Assembly (NCBI RefSeq): GCF_947495995.1
Contig: NZ_CANMAX010000002.1
Span: 124,001-188,000 of the forward strand
From: an uncultured Tenacibaculum sp.
Lineage (GTDB): Bacteria > Bacteroidota > Bacteroidia > Flavobacteriales > Flavobacteriaceae
Direction: 5' to 3'
DNA length: 64,000 nucleotides
Part shown: positions 1 through 7,357 of the stretch, piece by piece
How the letters are laid out: each line of letters begins with the position of its first letter
How positions within the stretch are numbered: position 1 is the stretch's first letter
Translations under genes and position numbers: made by a program
The notes under the pieces: model-generated
The model's database searches: none
What the model was told of the DNA's origin: nothing
Seen by the model: the letters and a program-made list of their open reading frames with translations, nothing else

Positions 1-476
1 CTATCAGCAGTGAACTCTTTAGTCTCAGATTTTACTATTAAATTATTCGTATTATCTTCAATAGCAACAATTCTTTCATTTAATAAAAGACAATCTTCAC
101 CAATTTCTTCTACAAGTTTCTCTAGTATTGTAGTAGTACCGCTAGCAATACGATAACTAATTTCTTGATTTTCGGGTAAATTAAAACGTTGTGGAGGATG
201 AGCACTCATGGCTTCGAATAATGCATCACCATCCATTTTTTGTTCAAATAATTTTATGTTTAGTTCTTTACATAGTTCTAATAAGCTAGTGTTGTATTTC
301 CACAGCCAAGTTGCCCCTAATTCAAGATCTGCATTGTGAGTTTTTTTAGTGTAAATTCTTCCACCAATTCTAGAATTAGCTTCTAAAATTTGTACAGAAT
401 ATCCTTTTTTCTTCAGGAAATAAGCTGTAGATAATCCAGATAATCCACTTCCGATTATTATAATTTCTTTATTCAT
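1..476 (-). CDS. FAD-dependent amine oxidase-type oxidoreductase (3' end outside the window)
   Basis: About 158 N-terminal residues are present and the frame runs off the left edge of the window. The protein opens with a Rossmann dinucleotide-binding motif (IIIIGSGLSGLS, about residues 5-16), followed by EANSRIGGRIYT and LELGATWLW. This is the usual N-terminal pattern of flavin amine oxidases (monoamine oxidase/phytoene desaturase superfamily), which oxidise amines or related substrates with FAD. The ATG at 474-476 is the natural start because the GxGxxG motif follows it at once. It lies downstream of the SDR and AhpD-like genes on the same strand, but a strong hairpin sits 13 bases upstream of its start, so it may have separate or attenuated expression. 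The substrate cannot be told. Confidence 0.8.
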   Translation of the reverse strand, partial: MNKEIIIIGSGLSGLSTAYFLKKKGYSVQILEANSRIGGRIYTKKTHNADLELGATWLWKYNTSLLELCKELNIKLFEQKMDGDALFEAMSAHPPQRFNLPENQEISYRIASGTTTILEKLVEEIGEDCLLLNERIVAIEDNTNNLIVKSETKEFTAD

Positions 477-489
477 CTAATACATAAAA

Positions 490-519
490 AAGGTTAAGCT
501 AATATACTAGCTTAACCTT
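490..519 (-). terminator. Hairpin between the AhpD-like gene and the amine oxidase gene
   Basis: A perfect 12-bp stem (AAGGTTAAGCTA at 490-501 against 508-519) encloses a 6-base loop. Read on the minus strand it is followed by a T run (complement of 486-490), so it has the form of an intrinsic terminator for the SDR/AhpD transcript. It ends only 13 bases from the start codon of the next gene. Confidence 0.75.
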
Positions 520-525
520 AATTTT

Positions 526-834
526 TTAGTCTATAATATGAGTGCCGTGAGTTACAGCAGCACCTGCTCTTAAAGCAGCAGCAACAAAAGTAACTTCAGC
601 GATTTCTTCTTGAGTTGCCCCAGCTTTTTTAGCTTTTTCTTTATGAATTTCAAGGCAATAGACACACTGTGTTGTCAATGCTACACCTAATGCAATTAAC
701 TCTTTATACTTTGCTGGTATGGCACCGTCTTCCATTGCAACTTTATCAAATTGTTGAAAAGCTTCCATAGATTTTGGTGATTTCTTACCTAGACTACCAA
801 GTTTAGAAAATAATTCTTTAATACTTAAATGCAT
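526..834 (-). CDS. AhpD-like / carboxymuconolactone decarboxylase family protein
   Basis: This 102-residue protein carries the AhpD-type redox motif CVYCLEIH (Cys57, Cys60, His64), which in AhpD acts as a thiol-based peroxidase or reductant site. The length and the alanine-rich helices after the motif (FVAAALRAGAAVTHG) are normal for small single-domain members of the family. It lies 15 bases downstream of the SDR gene, so the two are probably cotranscribed under the TetR operator at 1627-1640. A role in disposing of an electrophile or peroxide sensed by that regulator is inference. The family assignment is firm; the substrate is unknown. Confidence 0.88.
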   Translation of the reverse strand: MHLSIKELFSKLGSLGKKSPKSMEAFQQFDKVAMEDGAIPAKYKELIALGVALTTQCVYCLEIHKEKAKKAGATQEEIAEVTFVAAALRAGAAVTHGTHIID

Positions 835-849
835 ACTAAATCTCTTTAA

Positions 850-1596
850 TTAGTTTCTACCAGCAATTACACCACCATCAACATCCCAAATAGCACCAGT
901 TACCCAAGAAGACTTATCAGACAATAAAAAAGTGATACTGTTTGCAACATCGTCTGCTAATCCGTTTCTACCAATTGGATGAAAAGCATTGAATCCTTCT
1001 AAAGCTTCATCAGCAGCATCTTTACTACCAAAAACACCATGATATACAGGAGTTTGAACTACAGCTGGAGATACAGCATTTACTCTAATATTGTGATCCG
1101 CCAATTCCATCGCTAAATGTTGAGTTAAAGAATGTAATCCCGCCTTTTGCATAGAATAAGCAGAAGAAGGAGTCGCTTTAACAGCTTGTTTTGCCCACAT
1201 AGATCCTACATTAACAATTGAACCTCCATTTGTTTCTTTCATTTTTTTAGCTGCTGCTTGAGTAATGAAGAAGAAACCTCGGTTTAAATCTAAATAAGAA
1301 TCGTAATCTTCAACGGTATGATCTAAGAAAGGTTTTGGTCCGAAAATACCAGAAGCGTTAACTAAATAATCTACATTATCTAAACTAGCTATTTTTTCTA
1401 TTAAACTTGATACTGAAGATTTATCAGTAATATCAATTTTATGTTTCACCAAGTTTTCTTGGTCACTAACTTTATCAATGCTTCTACCTACAATATGAAC
1501 TGTAGCTCCTTCATTTAAAAGTTGTAATGTTGTTGCATAACCGATTCCGCTTGTACCACCAACTACGATGGCTACTTTGTTGTTAAAACTTCCCAT
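850..1596 (-). CDS. Short-chain dehydrogenase/reductase (SDR) family oxidoreductase
   Basis: This 248-residue classical SDR has the nucleotide-binding motif GGTSGIG (residues 13-19), the structural NASG motif (80-83) and the catalytic Ser132, Tyr147 and Lys151 in the order S...YxxxK. It would reduce or oxidise a hydroxyl/carbonyl group with NAD(P)H in the cytoplasm. Its length is typical. It is the first gene after the tetR stop, and a copy of the TetR-type operator lies 31 bases upstream of its ATG, so it is very probably the main regulated target. The substrate is not recognisable. Confidence 0.9.
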   Translation of the reverse strand: MGSFNNKVAIVVGGTSGIGYATTLQLLNEGATVHIVGRSIDKVSDQENLVKHKIDITDKSSVSSLIEKIASLDNVDYLVNASGIFGPKPFLDHTVEDYDSYLDLNRGFFFITQAAAKKMKETNGGSIVNVGSMWAKQAVKATPSSAYSMQKAGLHSLTQHLAMELADHNIRVNAVSPAVVQTPVYHGVFGSKDAADEALEGFNAFHPIGRNGLADDVANSITFLLSDKSSWVTGAIWDVDGGVIAGRN

Positions 1597-1626
1597 AATA
1601 TTTAATTTTAATTGTTTTTAATGAAC

Positions 1627-1640
1627 AGACAAGTCTGTCT
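1627..1640 (-). promoter_or_regulatory. TetR-type operator upstream of the SDR gene
   Basis: The 14-bp element AGACA-AGTC-TGTCT has perfect inverted arms. The same 14-mer is at the centre of the longer palindrome in front of the tetR gene (2233-2258). It lies in the 62-base gap between the tetR stop and the SDR start, where a repressor could control the SDR-AhpD transcript. Confidence 0.8.
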
Positions 1641-1658
1641 TTATTGTTGTAAAATTTT

Positions 1659-2216
1659 TTAAATAATTTTTTCACATATTCCTTTAGCCTGTGCAATAGG
1701 CCAATCATTTTGATGTAAATGGCTTTCAGCTACAGCGCTTTCATATAATAAATAAATTTGTTTAGCTAGAATATCTGATTCCTCTAGAGATAAAATCTCT
1801 AAGTTTTCTTGGATAAGATTCGCAATAAAAGAAATTAACTCTTTCTTTTGTTTTTGAATCTCGTTACGTATTCTTTCGTTTTCTTTCGGAATTTCTGAAA
1901 CAGTTTTTATACACCAACATCCGTTAAAATCCTTTTCTTTAAAAAACAAACTTAAAAAGTCGAATACAGCCAAGACTTGTTTTTTTCCTTCATTTTGAGA
2001 TGTACAAAACGCTTTTATATCATGTGTAAATTTGTGGTGTTTGTATTGTAAGTAAGCCAAACAAATATCTTCTTTAGATTTAAAGTGATTGTATAAAGTA
2101 GCTTTAGCTATTCCAGATTCAGCTATAATCTCATTAATACCTGTAGAATTATAACCATTTCTATAGAATAGAGTAGAAGCAGTTTCTATAATATGTTGTC
2201 TTACATTTCGTTTCAC
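1659..2216 (-). CDS. TetR/AcrR family transcriptional regulator
   Basis: This is a 185-residue one-component regulator. The N-terminal helix-turn-helix is clear (about residues 7-50: IIETASTLFYRNGYNSTGINE, then SGIAKATLYNHFKSKEDI). The C-terminal helices form the ligand and dimer domain, with cysteines at the CWCIK segment. The start is GTG at 2214-2216; the ATG two bases further out is in another frame and meets a stop at once. Identical palindromes precede this gene and the following SDR gene, so it probably represses both itself and the redox genes. The ligand is unknown; the target genes suggest an electrophile or oxidised metabolite. Confidence 0.92.
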   Translation of the reverse strand: MKRNVRQHIIETASTLFYRNGYNSTGINEIIAESGIAKATLYNHFKSKEDICLAYLQYKHHKFTHDIKAFCTSQNEGKKQVLAVFDFLSLFFKEKDFNGCWCIKTVSEIPKENERIRNEIQKQKKELISFIANLIQENLEILSLEESDILAKQIYLLYESAVAESHLHQNDWPIAQAKGICEKII

Positions 2217-2220
2217 ATGA

Positions 2221-2228
2221 CAAAGATA
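2221..2228 (-). promoter_or_regulatory. -7 box of the tetR promoter
   Basis: On the minus strand this reads TATCTTTG, a perfect match to the Bacteroidota -7 consensus TAnnTTTG. It lies five bases downstream of the palindromic operator, so a bound repressor would cover the upstream promoter region. Confidence 0.65.
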
Positions 2229-2232
2229 TATA

Positions 2233-2258
2233 AAAAATAGACAAGTCTGTCTATTTTT
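2233..2258 (-). promoter_or_regulatory. 26-bp palindromic operator of the tetR gene
   Basis: The core TAGACA-AGTC-TGTCTA (2238-2253) is extended on both sides by A5 and T5, giving 11-bp perfect inverted arms. It sits directly upstream of the tetR -7 box and overlaps the last codon and the stop of the membrane protein gene that precedes it on the same strand. The core is shared with 1627-1640. Confidence 0.85.
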
Positions 2259-3510
2259 CTAAAAAAAACGGAATTACCCATTCTTTATCATCTCCTTTTT
2301 GTACAGAAATTTGATGTTGTCCCATTGTTAAATCCTCAGTATTTATATAAGTTACAATACCAAATTGATCTGTTCTATGATGCATTTGTCTTATGTAATT
2401 AGGAGTAGTAATTTTTTTCCCATTTACCTTTACTGTAACATAAGTTTTGTAACAATTTTGTAGAATTTCACTCTTATTTCCTTTTTTTAAATCTTCACTA
2501 GTATAGTTACAAAGTTTTCTACGTAATCTATTTTCATAAGTAAATAGAGGAATAAATATTTTAAATAATTTACTATCTATTTTTTCTGATGCAATTTCTG
2601 GTCCGATTAAATAAGTGTTTTCAGCATTAGTGTCTTGATAAAAAACAGGACGAATTAAATTATTATTAAAGTATTTTTTGGGTTTAATTAAATAAATAAT
2701 ATTTGTTTCTGAGACTTGATATAAAGAAGCAAATGCTCCACTAAATAAAAAGGCTAACATTAAAAAGGCTAATCTTCTTTTCTTTTTAAAGTTTGAACCA
2801 AAAATCATACTTACTTGCATGATTGATTTGTACAATGGTCCAAAACTAATCATAGAAACGAATTTGTTTATTTTAAAAGTAAAATCTTGAAGCTCGTATT
2901 TTTCTCTATTTGATTTTAAATTGGCGTAAATAGAAAGGAATATTTGCGTGAAAAACATAATTCCCAATACATAAAGTGGTATTAGTAAGTAAATAGAAGG
3001 AACTGTATCTGAAAAGGCATTATATGCTAAGATGTAAACACTTGCCATTAAAGAAAAGTAGGAATATATTAATAAGAAGGTAAAGGCAACAGAAAAAATT
3101 ACACTACATAATTCATCTACTTTTTCTATTGAATCTTTTAGTTTAGGTAAAATACCTAACATCTTTTCGGTGTAAATTTTAGAGTATGCACTATCCTCTA
3201 TACTGTAATCAGGAAAAACAGAATTTAAACCAACCAAACCTATCCAATAAGCTCTTAAAAAGAAATGGATAACAAACATAGAAGCCAAAATGCTTATAGC
3301 AAATAAACCAAAGAATACAACCATGTAAGCAGAGAAATATAAATCAGGATTAATAATGTCTATAAACTTATTAGTTATCCAACCTATAATTCCAAAAAGT
3401 TTAAAAGTACCAAAAATGGCAACTGCAGAAACCAGTAATTCAGCTTCCCAGCTTTCTTCCTTTAAACGTTGTATCCAATTTTTTGATTCAGTTTTAGTTG
3501 ATTCTTCCAT
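2251..3510 (-). CDS. Multi-pass membrane protein of unknown function
   Basis: No family is recognised for this 419-residue protein. It has a short charged N-terminus, a hydrophobic segment at about 26-46, pairs of long hydrophobic segments at about 56-90 (YFSAYMVVFFGLFAISILA), 135-165 and 172-195, and another at about 248-264. A C-terminal soluble part of about 150 residues follows, containing paired cysteines. The pattern suggests an inner-membrane protein with a C-terminal extracytoplasmic or soluble domain. It is transcribed towards tetR, and its stop codon lies inside the tetR operator. The upstream sequence has a near-consensus -7 element (TATATTCG on the minus strand around 3529-3536). 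No function can be inferred from its neighbours. Confidence 0.75.
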   Translation of the reverse strand: MEESTKTESKNWIQRLKEESWEAELLVSAVAIFGTFKLFGIIGWITNKFIDIINPDLYFSAYMVVFFGLFAISILASMFVIHFFLRAYWIGLVGLNSVFPDYSIEDSAYSKIYTEKMLGILPKLKDSIEKVDELCSVIFSVAFTFLLIYSYFSLMASVYILAYNAFSDTVPSIYLLIPLYVLGIMFFTQIFLSIYANLKSNREKYELQDFTFKINKFVSMISFGPLYKSIMQVSMIFGSNFKKKRRLAFLMLAFLFSGAFASLYQVSETNIIYLIKPKKYFNNNLIRPVFYQDTNAENTYLIGPEIASEKIDSKLFKIFIPLFTYENRLRRKLCNYTSEDLKKGNKSEILQNCYKTYVTVKVNGKKITTPNYIRQMHHRTDQFGIVTYINTEDLTMGQHQISVQKGDDKEWVIPFFLEK

Positions 3511-3638
3511 TTTCAGAGATATTTTTACGAATATAGACTATTTCAATCTATCCTTAAAAAATTACACATCTTCCTGTACTTTAACACAAAGACTGTTAAA
3601 ACTTTAATAAAAAAAGAATTAATTGTTCATTGTTTTTC

Positions 3639-3646
3639 TATATTTG
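3639..3646 (+). promoter_or_regulatory. -7 box upstream of the GLPGLI gene
   Basis: TATATTTG matches TAnnTTTG exactly and ends 23 bases before the ATG at 3670. No well-spaced TTG -33 element is evident; the nearest TTG is only 13 bases upstream. Confidence 0.6.
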
Positions 3647-3669
3647 TTAAACAAAACTAACTATACGTC

Positions 3670-4497
3670 ATGAAATCAGTACTTTTTAAATTATTAGCTA
3701 TCATTTTAGTTTTAGGTTTTACAAAGCCAGAATCAAAAGACTTTCAAGGTAAAGCAATTTACTTTTCTAAAGCCACATTAGAGCTTGGGAGATGGGGAGC
3801 TAAGATGAGCGAAATGCAAAAGAAACAGATAAAAGCTAGACTTAAAAATAGATTAGAAAAAGAATATGTGTTAACATTCAATAGAAAAGAATCTTTCTTT
3901 AAAGAAGAAGAAAAAATAGATGCTATCTCTGGAGCAACAGATTCTTGGGGAAAGAATTTCTCACCTGGAGATCAATATAAAAACATACAATCAAACGAAT
4001 TGATTCAAAGTCAAGAATTCTATGGGAAACGTTTTTTAGTAAAAGATCAACTTCAAAAGATTCAATGGAAAATAGGATCAGAATCAAAAAAAATAGGAAA
4101 TTACTTATGTATGAAAGCAACCGCTTCGATTCCTACAAAAGAATTAACGTGGTATAATTTTTCTTGGAGTGATTTAAGAAAGGCGCAACCTAAAAAAGAT
4201 TCTTTAGGAAATACAGAAACACCAAAAATTCAAATGACAGAAGTTGAGGCTTGGTATACACCGCAAATTCCTGTTAGTCATGGACCAGGAGAATTTTGGG
4301 GATTACCAGGATTGATATTAGAAGTAAGTACTGGAGATAAAGTAATGTTATGTTCTAAAGTAATAATGAATCCTAAGGATAAAATAGAAATAGAAGCACC
4401 TGGTAAAGGTAAAGAAATAACAAAAGTAGCTTACCAAGAAACCATTCGAGGTAAGATGATGGAAATGAGAAATAATAGAGGTAGAAGAAGAAGGTAA
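3670..4497 (+). CDS. GLPGLI family protein
   Basis: This 275-residue exported protein has an N-terminal hydrophobic signal (about residues 1-20) and contains the family signature FWGLPGLILEV (around residues 214-224), preceded by the motif AWYTPQIPVSHGP. GLPGLI proteins are a Bacteroidota family of unknown function, usually encoded beside outer-membrane receptor-like proteins. That is the case here, since the next gene starts 30 bases downstream. The C-terminus is strongly basic (ends RGRRRR), which is unusual for an envelope protein. It probably forms a two-gene unit with the next gene from the promoter at 3639-3646. Confidence 0.88.
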   Translation: MKSVLFKLLAIILVLGFTKPESKDFQGKAIYFSKATLELGRWGAKMSEMQKKQIKARLKNRLEKEYVLTFNRKESFFKEEEKIDAISGATDSWGKNFSPGDQYKNIQSNELIQSQEFYGKRFLVKDQLQKIQWKIGSESKKIGNYLCMKATASIPTKELTWYNFSWSDLRKAQPKKDSLGNTETPKIQMTEVEAWYTPQIPVSHGPGEFWGLPGLILEVSTGDKVMLCSKVIMNPKDKIEIEAPGKGKEITKVAYQETIRGKMMEMRNNRGRRRR

Positions 4498-4527
4498 TAA
4501 CTGTATTCATACTTTAATTATACACTC

Positions 4528-7242
4528 ATGAAAAAATTATGTATTCTATTTTTCTTTTCGTTAATCAGTAGTTCTTTTGGTCAAGTTAAACTGGAAGGCA
4601 TTGTAAAAGATACACTTAACAATCCATTAGATTTGGCTAATATTATCGCTATAAATCAAACAACTAAGGTTCTAGAATCTTACGGAATTACTGATACGAA
4701 AGGAAAATTTTCATTAAAACTTTCAAAAAATAAATCATACAAGATTCAGATTAGTTACATCGGTATGAAAACCTTTGAAGAAATTGTTCAGGTTAAAGAT
4801 GTAAACATTAAAAGAGATTTTATCTTAAAGCCAGATAACTCTTTAGATGAAGTTGAGATTACTTACGAAATGCCAGTTACCATTAAAGGTGACACATTAA
4901 TTTACAATGCCGATTCTTTTAAAAACGGAACCGAACGGAAGTTGGAAGATGTTTTAGAAAAACTTCCCGGAGTTGAAATTAATGAAGACGGACAAATTGA
5001 AGTTGAAGGGAAAGTGGTAAATAAATTAATGGTTAACGGAAAAGATTTCTTTGATGGAGATACCAAATTGGCTACAAAAAATATTCCTTCTAAAGCAGTA
5101 GATAAAATTCAGGTTTTACGAAACTATGCAGAAGTTGGTCAACTACGAAGTGTAACCAACAACCAAGATAATGTTGCTTTAAACATTAAACTCAAAAAAG
5201 GAAAGGAGAACTTTTGGTTTGGTAATGTTACTGTTGGTGGAGGAAAATCGCCAGATGAAGAATTGTATGTTGTTCAGCCGAAGCTATTCTATTATAGTCC
5301 GAAATACAGTATTAATTTTATTGGAGATGTAAATAATATTGGTGAAGTCGCTTTAAACCGAAGAGATATAAGAGGTTTTGGCGGCGGATTTAGATCACCA
5401 AGTAGGAGTAGTGGAACGAGTATTAATTTGGGAGATAATAGTTTAAACTTTCTAACGAGTCAGAATAATGCTCAAAAAATAGAAAATAGATTAGCCACTG
5501 CAAATTTTAGTTATTCTCCAAAATCGACATTAGATTTAAGCGGATTTTTAGTTTACAACAACAGTAAAATTTTGTCGAGAGAAACTAGTTTTGTTCAGTA
5601 TACGAATAAGGAATTAGGAATTCCAGATGAAGCTACAGATCAATCAACAGTAGAACGATCAGATCAAGGTTTACTTAAATTGAGTGCATCCTATAAGCCA
5701 AATGTAAATAATCAGGTGGATTACGATATTCTAGCCCGAGTTTCTAAAGATCAACAAGAGCAAGATCAGATTTCATCTGTAATTGGAACAACAACACAGT
5801 TAGATGAAGTTTCTCCGTATAGTATCAATCAGAATTTGAATTACTATTACACACTAGACGAAAACAATATTTTCGCTTTAGAAGCACAGCATTTAATTAA
5901 GAATGAAGATCCTTTTTACAATGCAATTGTTACAAATACATCAAGCACTACAGATCCGTTTGACAATACTGCAGGAGCTTTAGGTTTCGATACAGTTCAA
6001 GATAACTACAATATCAATCAAAATAGAAGAATTAAATCAAATCAATTAGATGCAAAACTAGATTATTACAATTTGATTAATTCTAAGAGTAATATAAATT
6101 TCACTTTTGGAACAATTATTAGTTCGCAAGAATTCAACTCAGATGTATTTCAGTTTTTAAATGACGGTTCCACTTTTAACCCGACACCAACTATAAACGA
6201 CGGTAAGTTAGGAAATGACGTGACTTACAATTTTAGTGATGTTTATTTAGGTGTGCATTACCGAGTTAAAAAAGGAATATTTACTATAACTCCAGGATTT
6301 TCTTTACATGCTTACGGGAATAGTAATACGCAATTTGGAGTTGAATATGATGAAGGTTTCTTTAGAGTGTTACCCGATTTTGAAACACGAATTCAGTTCA
6401 AGAAAAGTGAAGCCTTAACGTTTAGATATGAAATGAGAAATCAGTTTACTGATGTAACCCGATTAGCTGAAGGATTGGTGTTAAATAACTTTAATAACAT
6501 TCAGTTTGGAGAACCTGAATTACAAAATGCTTTGTCTCATAATTTGAGTTTGTTTTACAGTAGTTTCAATTTATTTAACTACACAAACATTTTTGCCAGA
6601 GCTTCGTATTCTAAGAATATAGATCAAATTAGAAGTTTAACCAATTTCGAGAATGTAATTAGAACTAGTACATTTTTTAATTCAAATTTTGCTGATGAAA
6701 ATGCAAGTATTTTCGGAAGAATACAAAAAACGTTTGGTAAAATTAGAGCCAGTTTCAGCACAGGTTTAAACTACAGTAAAATCAATCAATTTATTCAAGG
6801 AATACAGTCGTTAAACGAACGTTACGTGCAAACGTACAATCCATCGATAAGAACTAATTATTTAAAAGCTCCGAATGTTAATTTGAGATATCGTTACAGT
6901 GTGTCTAATAATATTCAAGGAAGTAGAAAAACAACATTTGTTACCAATTCGCCTTCGATAGAGTTTGATGCTTATATATGGAAATCTATTACGTTTAGAA
7001 CAGATTATTCATATACAAATCAGAGTTCTGATGACGGAAACTCTCAATCTTTTCAAAATTGGAATGCAACATTGTCATATAGAAAAAATAACGATGCACA
7101 ATGGGAATATGAAATCAAAGCAACGAATTTATTAGATATCGATTCTCAAGTGCGAAACAATGCAAATAACTTTTCTGTGTTTAGCTCAGAAACGTTTATT
7201 CAGCCTCGATTTATTACGTTTAGATTTGTGTACAATCTTTAA
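4528..7242 (+). CDS. Outer-membrane TonB-receptor-like beta-barrel protein with carboxypeptidase-regulatory-like domain
   Basis: This 904-residue protein has a signal peptide (cleavage likely after SSSFGQ). A CarboxypepD_reg-like beta-sandwich follows at about 20-105 (VKLEGIVKDTLNNPLDLANI). A plug-like region spans about 110-230 (PVTIKGDTLIYNADSF, then a segment ending KIQVLRN). The rest is a long beta-barrel rich in alternating aromatic and polar residues, ending in the aromatic RFVYNL typical of outer-membrane barrels. It belongs to the receptor-like OMP_b-brl group of Bacteroidota, not to classical siderophore receptors, and no TonB box is obvious. Cotranscription with the upstream GLPGLI gene suggests a joint envelope function, possibly binding or processing of a peptide or metal ligand, but the substrate is unknown. 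Confidence 0.85.
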   Translation: MKKLCILFFFSLISSSFGQVKLEGIVKDTLNNPLDLANIIAINQTTKVLESYGITDTKGKFSLKLSKNKSYKIQISYIGMKTFEEIVQVKDVNIKRDFILKPDNSLDEVEITYEMPVTIKGDTLIYNADSFKNGTERKLEDVLEKLPGVEINEDGQIEVEGKVVNKLMVNGKDFFDGDTKLATKNIPSKAVDKIQVLRNYAEVGQLRSVTNNQDNVALNIKLKKGKENFWFGNVTVGGGKSPDEELYVVQPKLFYYSPKYSINFIGDVNNIGEVALNRRDIRGFGGGFRSPSRSSGTSINLGDNSLNFLTSQNNAQKIENRLATANFSYSPKSTLDLSGFLVYNNSKILSRETSFVQYTNKELGIPDEATDQSTVERSDQGLLKLSASYKPNVNNQVDYDILARVSKDQQEQDQISSVIGTTTQLDEVSPYSINQNLNYYYTLDENNIFALEAQHLIKNEDPFYNAIVTNTSSTTDPFDNTAGALGFDTVQDNYNINQNRRIKSNQLDAKLDYYNLINSKSNINFTFGTIISSQEFNSDVFQFLNDGSTFNPTPTINDGKLGNDVTYNFSDVYLGVHYRVKKGIFTITPGFSLHAYGNSNTQFGVEYDEGFFRVLPDFETRIQFKKSEALTFRYEMRNQFTDVTRLAEGLVLNNFNNIQFGEPELQNALSHNLSLFYSSFNLFNYTNIFARASYSKNIDQIRSLTNFENVIRTSTFFNSNFADENASIFGRIQKTFGKIRASFSTGLNYSKINQFIQGIQSLNERYVQTYNPSIRTNYLKAPNVNLRYRYSVSNNIQGSRKTTFVTNSPSIEFDAYIWKSITFRTDYSYTNQSSDDGNSQSFQNWNATLSYRKNNDAQWEYEIKATNLLDIDSQVRNNANNFSVFSSETFIQPRFITFRFVYNL

Positions 7243-7287
7243 AATTAAAGCGAAGAAATGTATTTGAAGATTAGTTAAAAATAAAAA

Positions 7288-7331
7288 AGAAGTAACCTAC
7301 TTTTAGTTGTTCATAGTAAAAGGTTACTTCT
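7288..7331. terminator. Hairpin between the convergent receptor and mutS2 genes
   Basis: The 11-base arms AGAAGTAACCT (7288-7298) and AGGTTACTTCT (7321-7331) are perfectly complementary and can extend inward with small bulges. It lies in the 115-base gap between two convergent stop codons and probably terminates transcription from both sides. Confidence 0.6.
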
Positions 7332-7357
7332 AAATTAAGTTTTTTGAGTTTTTAAAA

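Noticed and set aside
3356..3607. Plus-strand frame of 83 codons
   Set aside because: It mostly overlaps the minus-strand membrane protein gene, with no signal, motif or promoter of its own.
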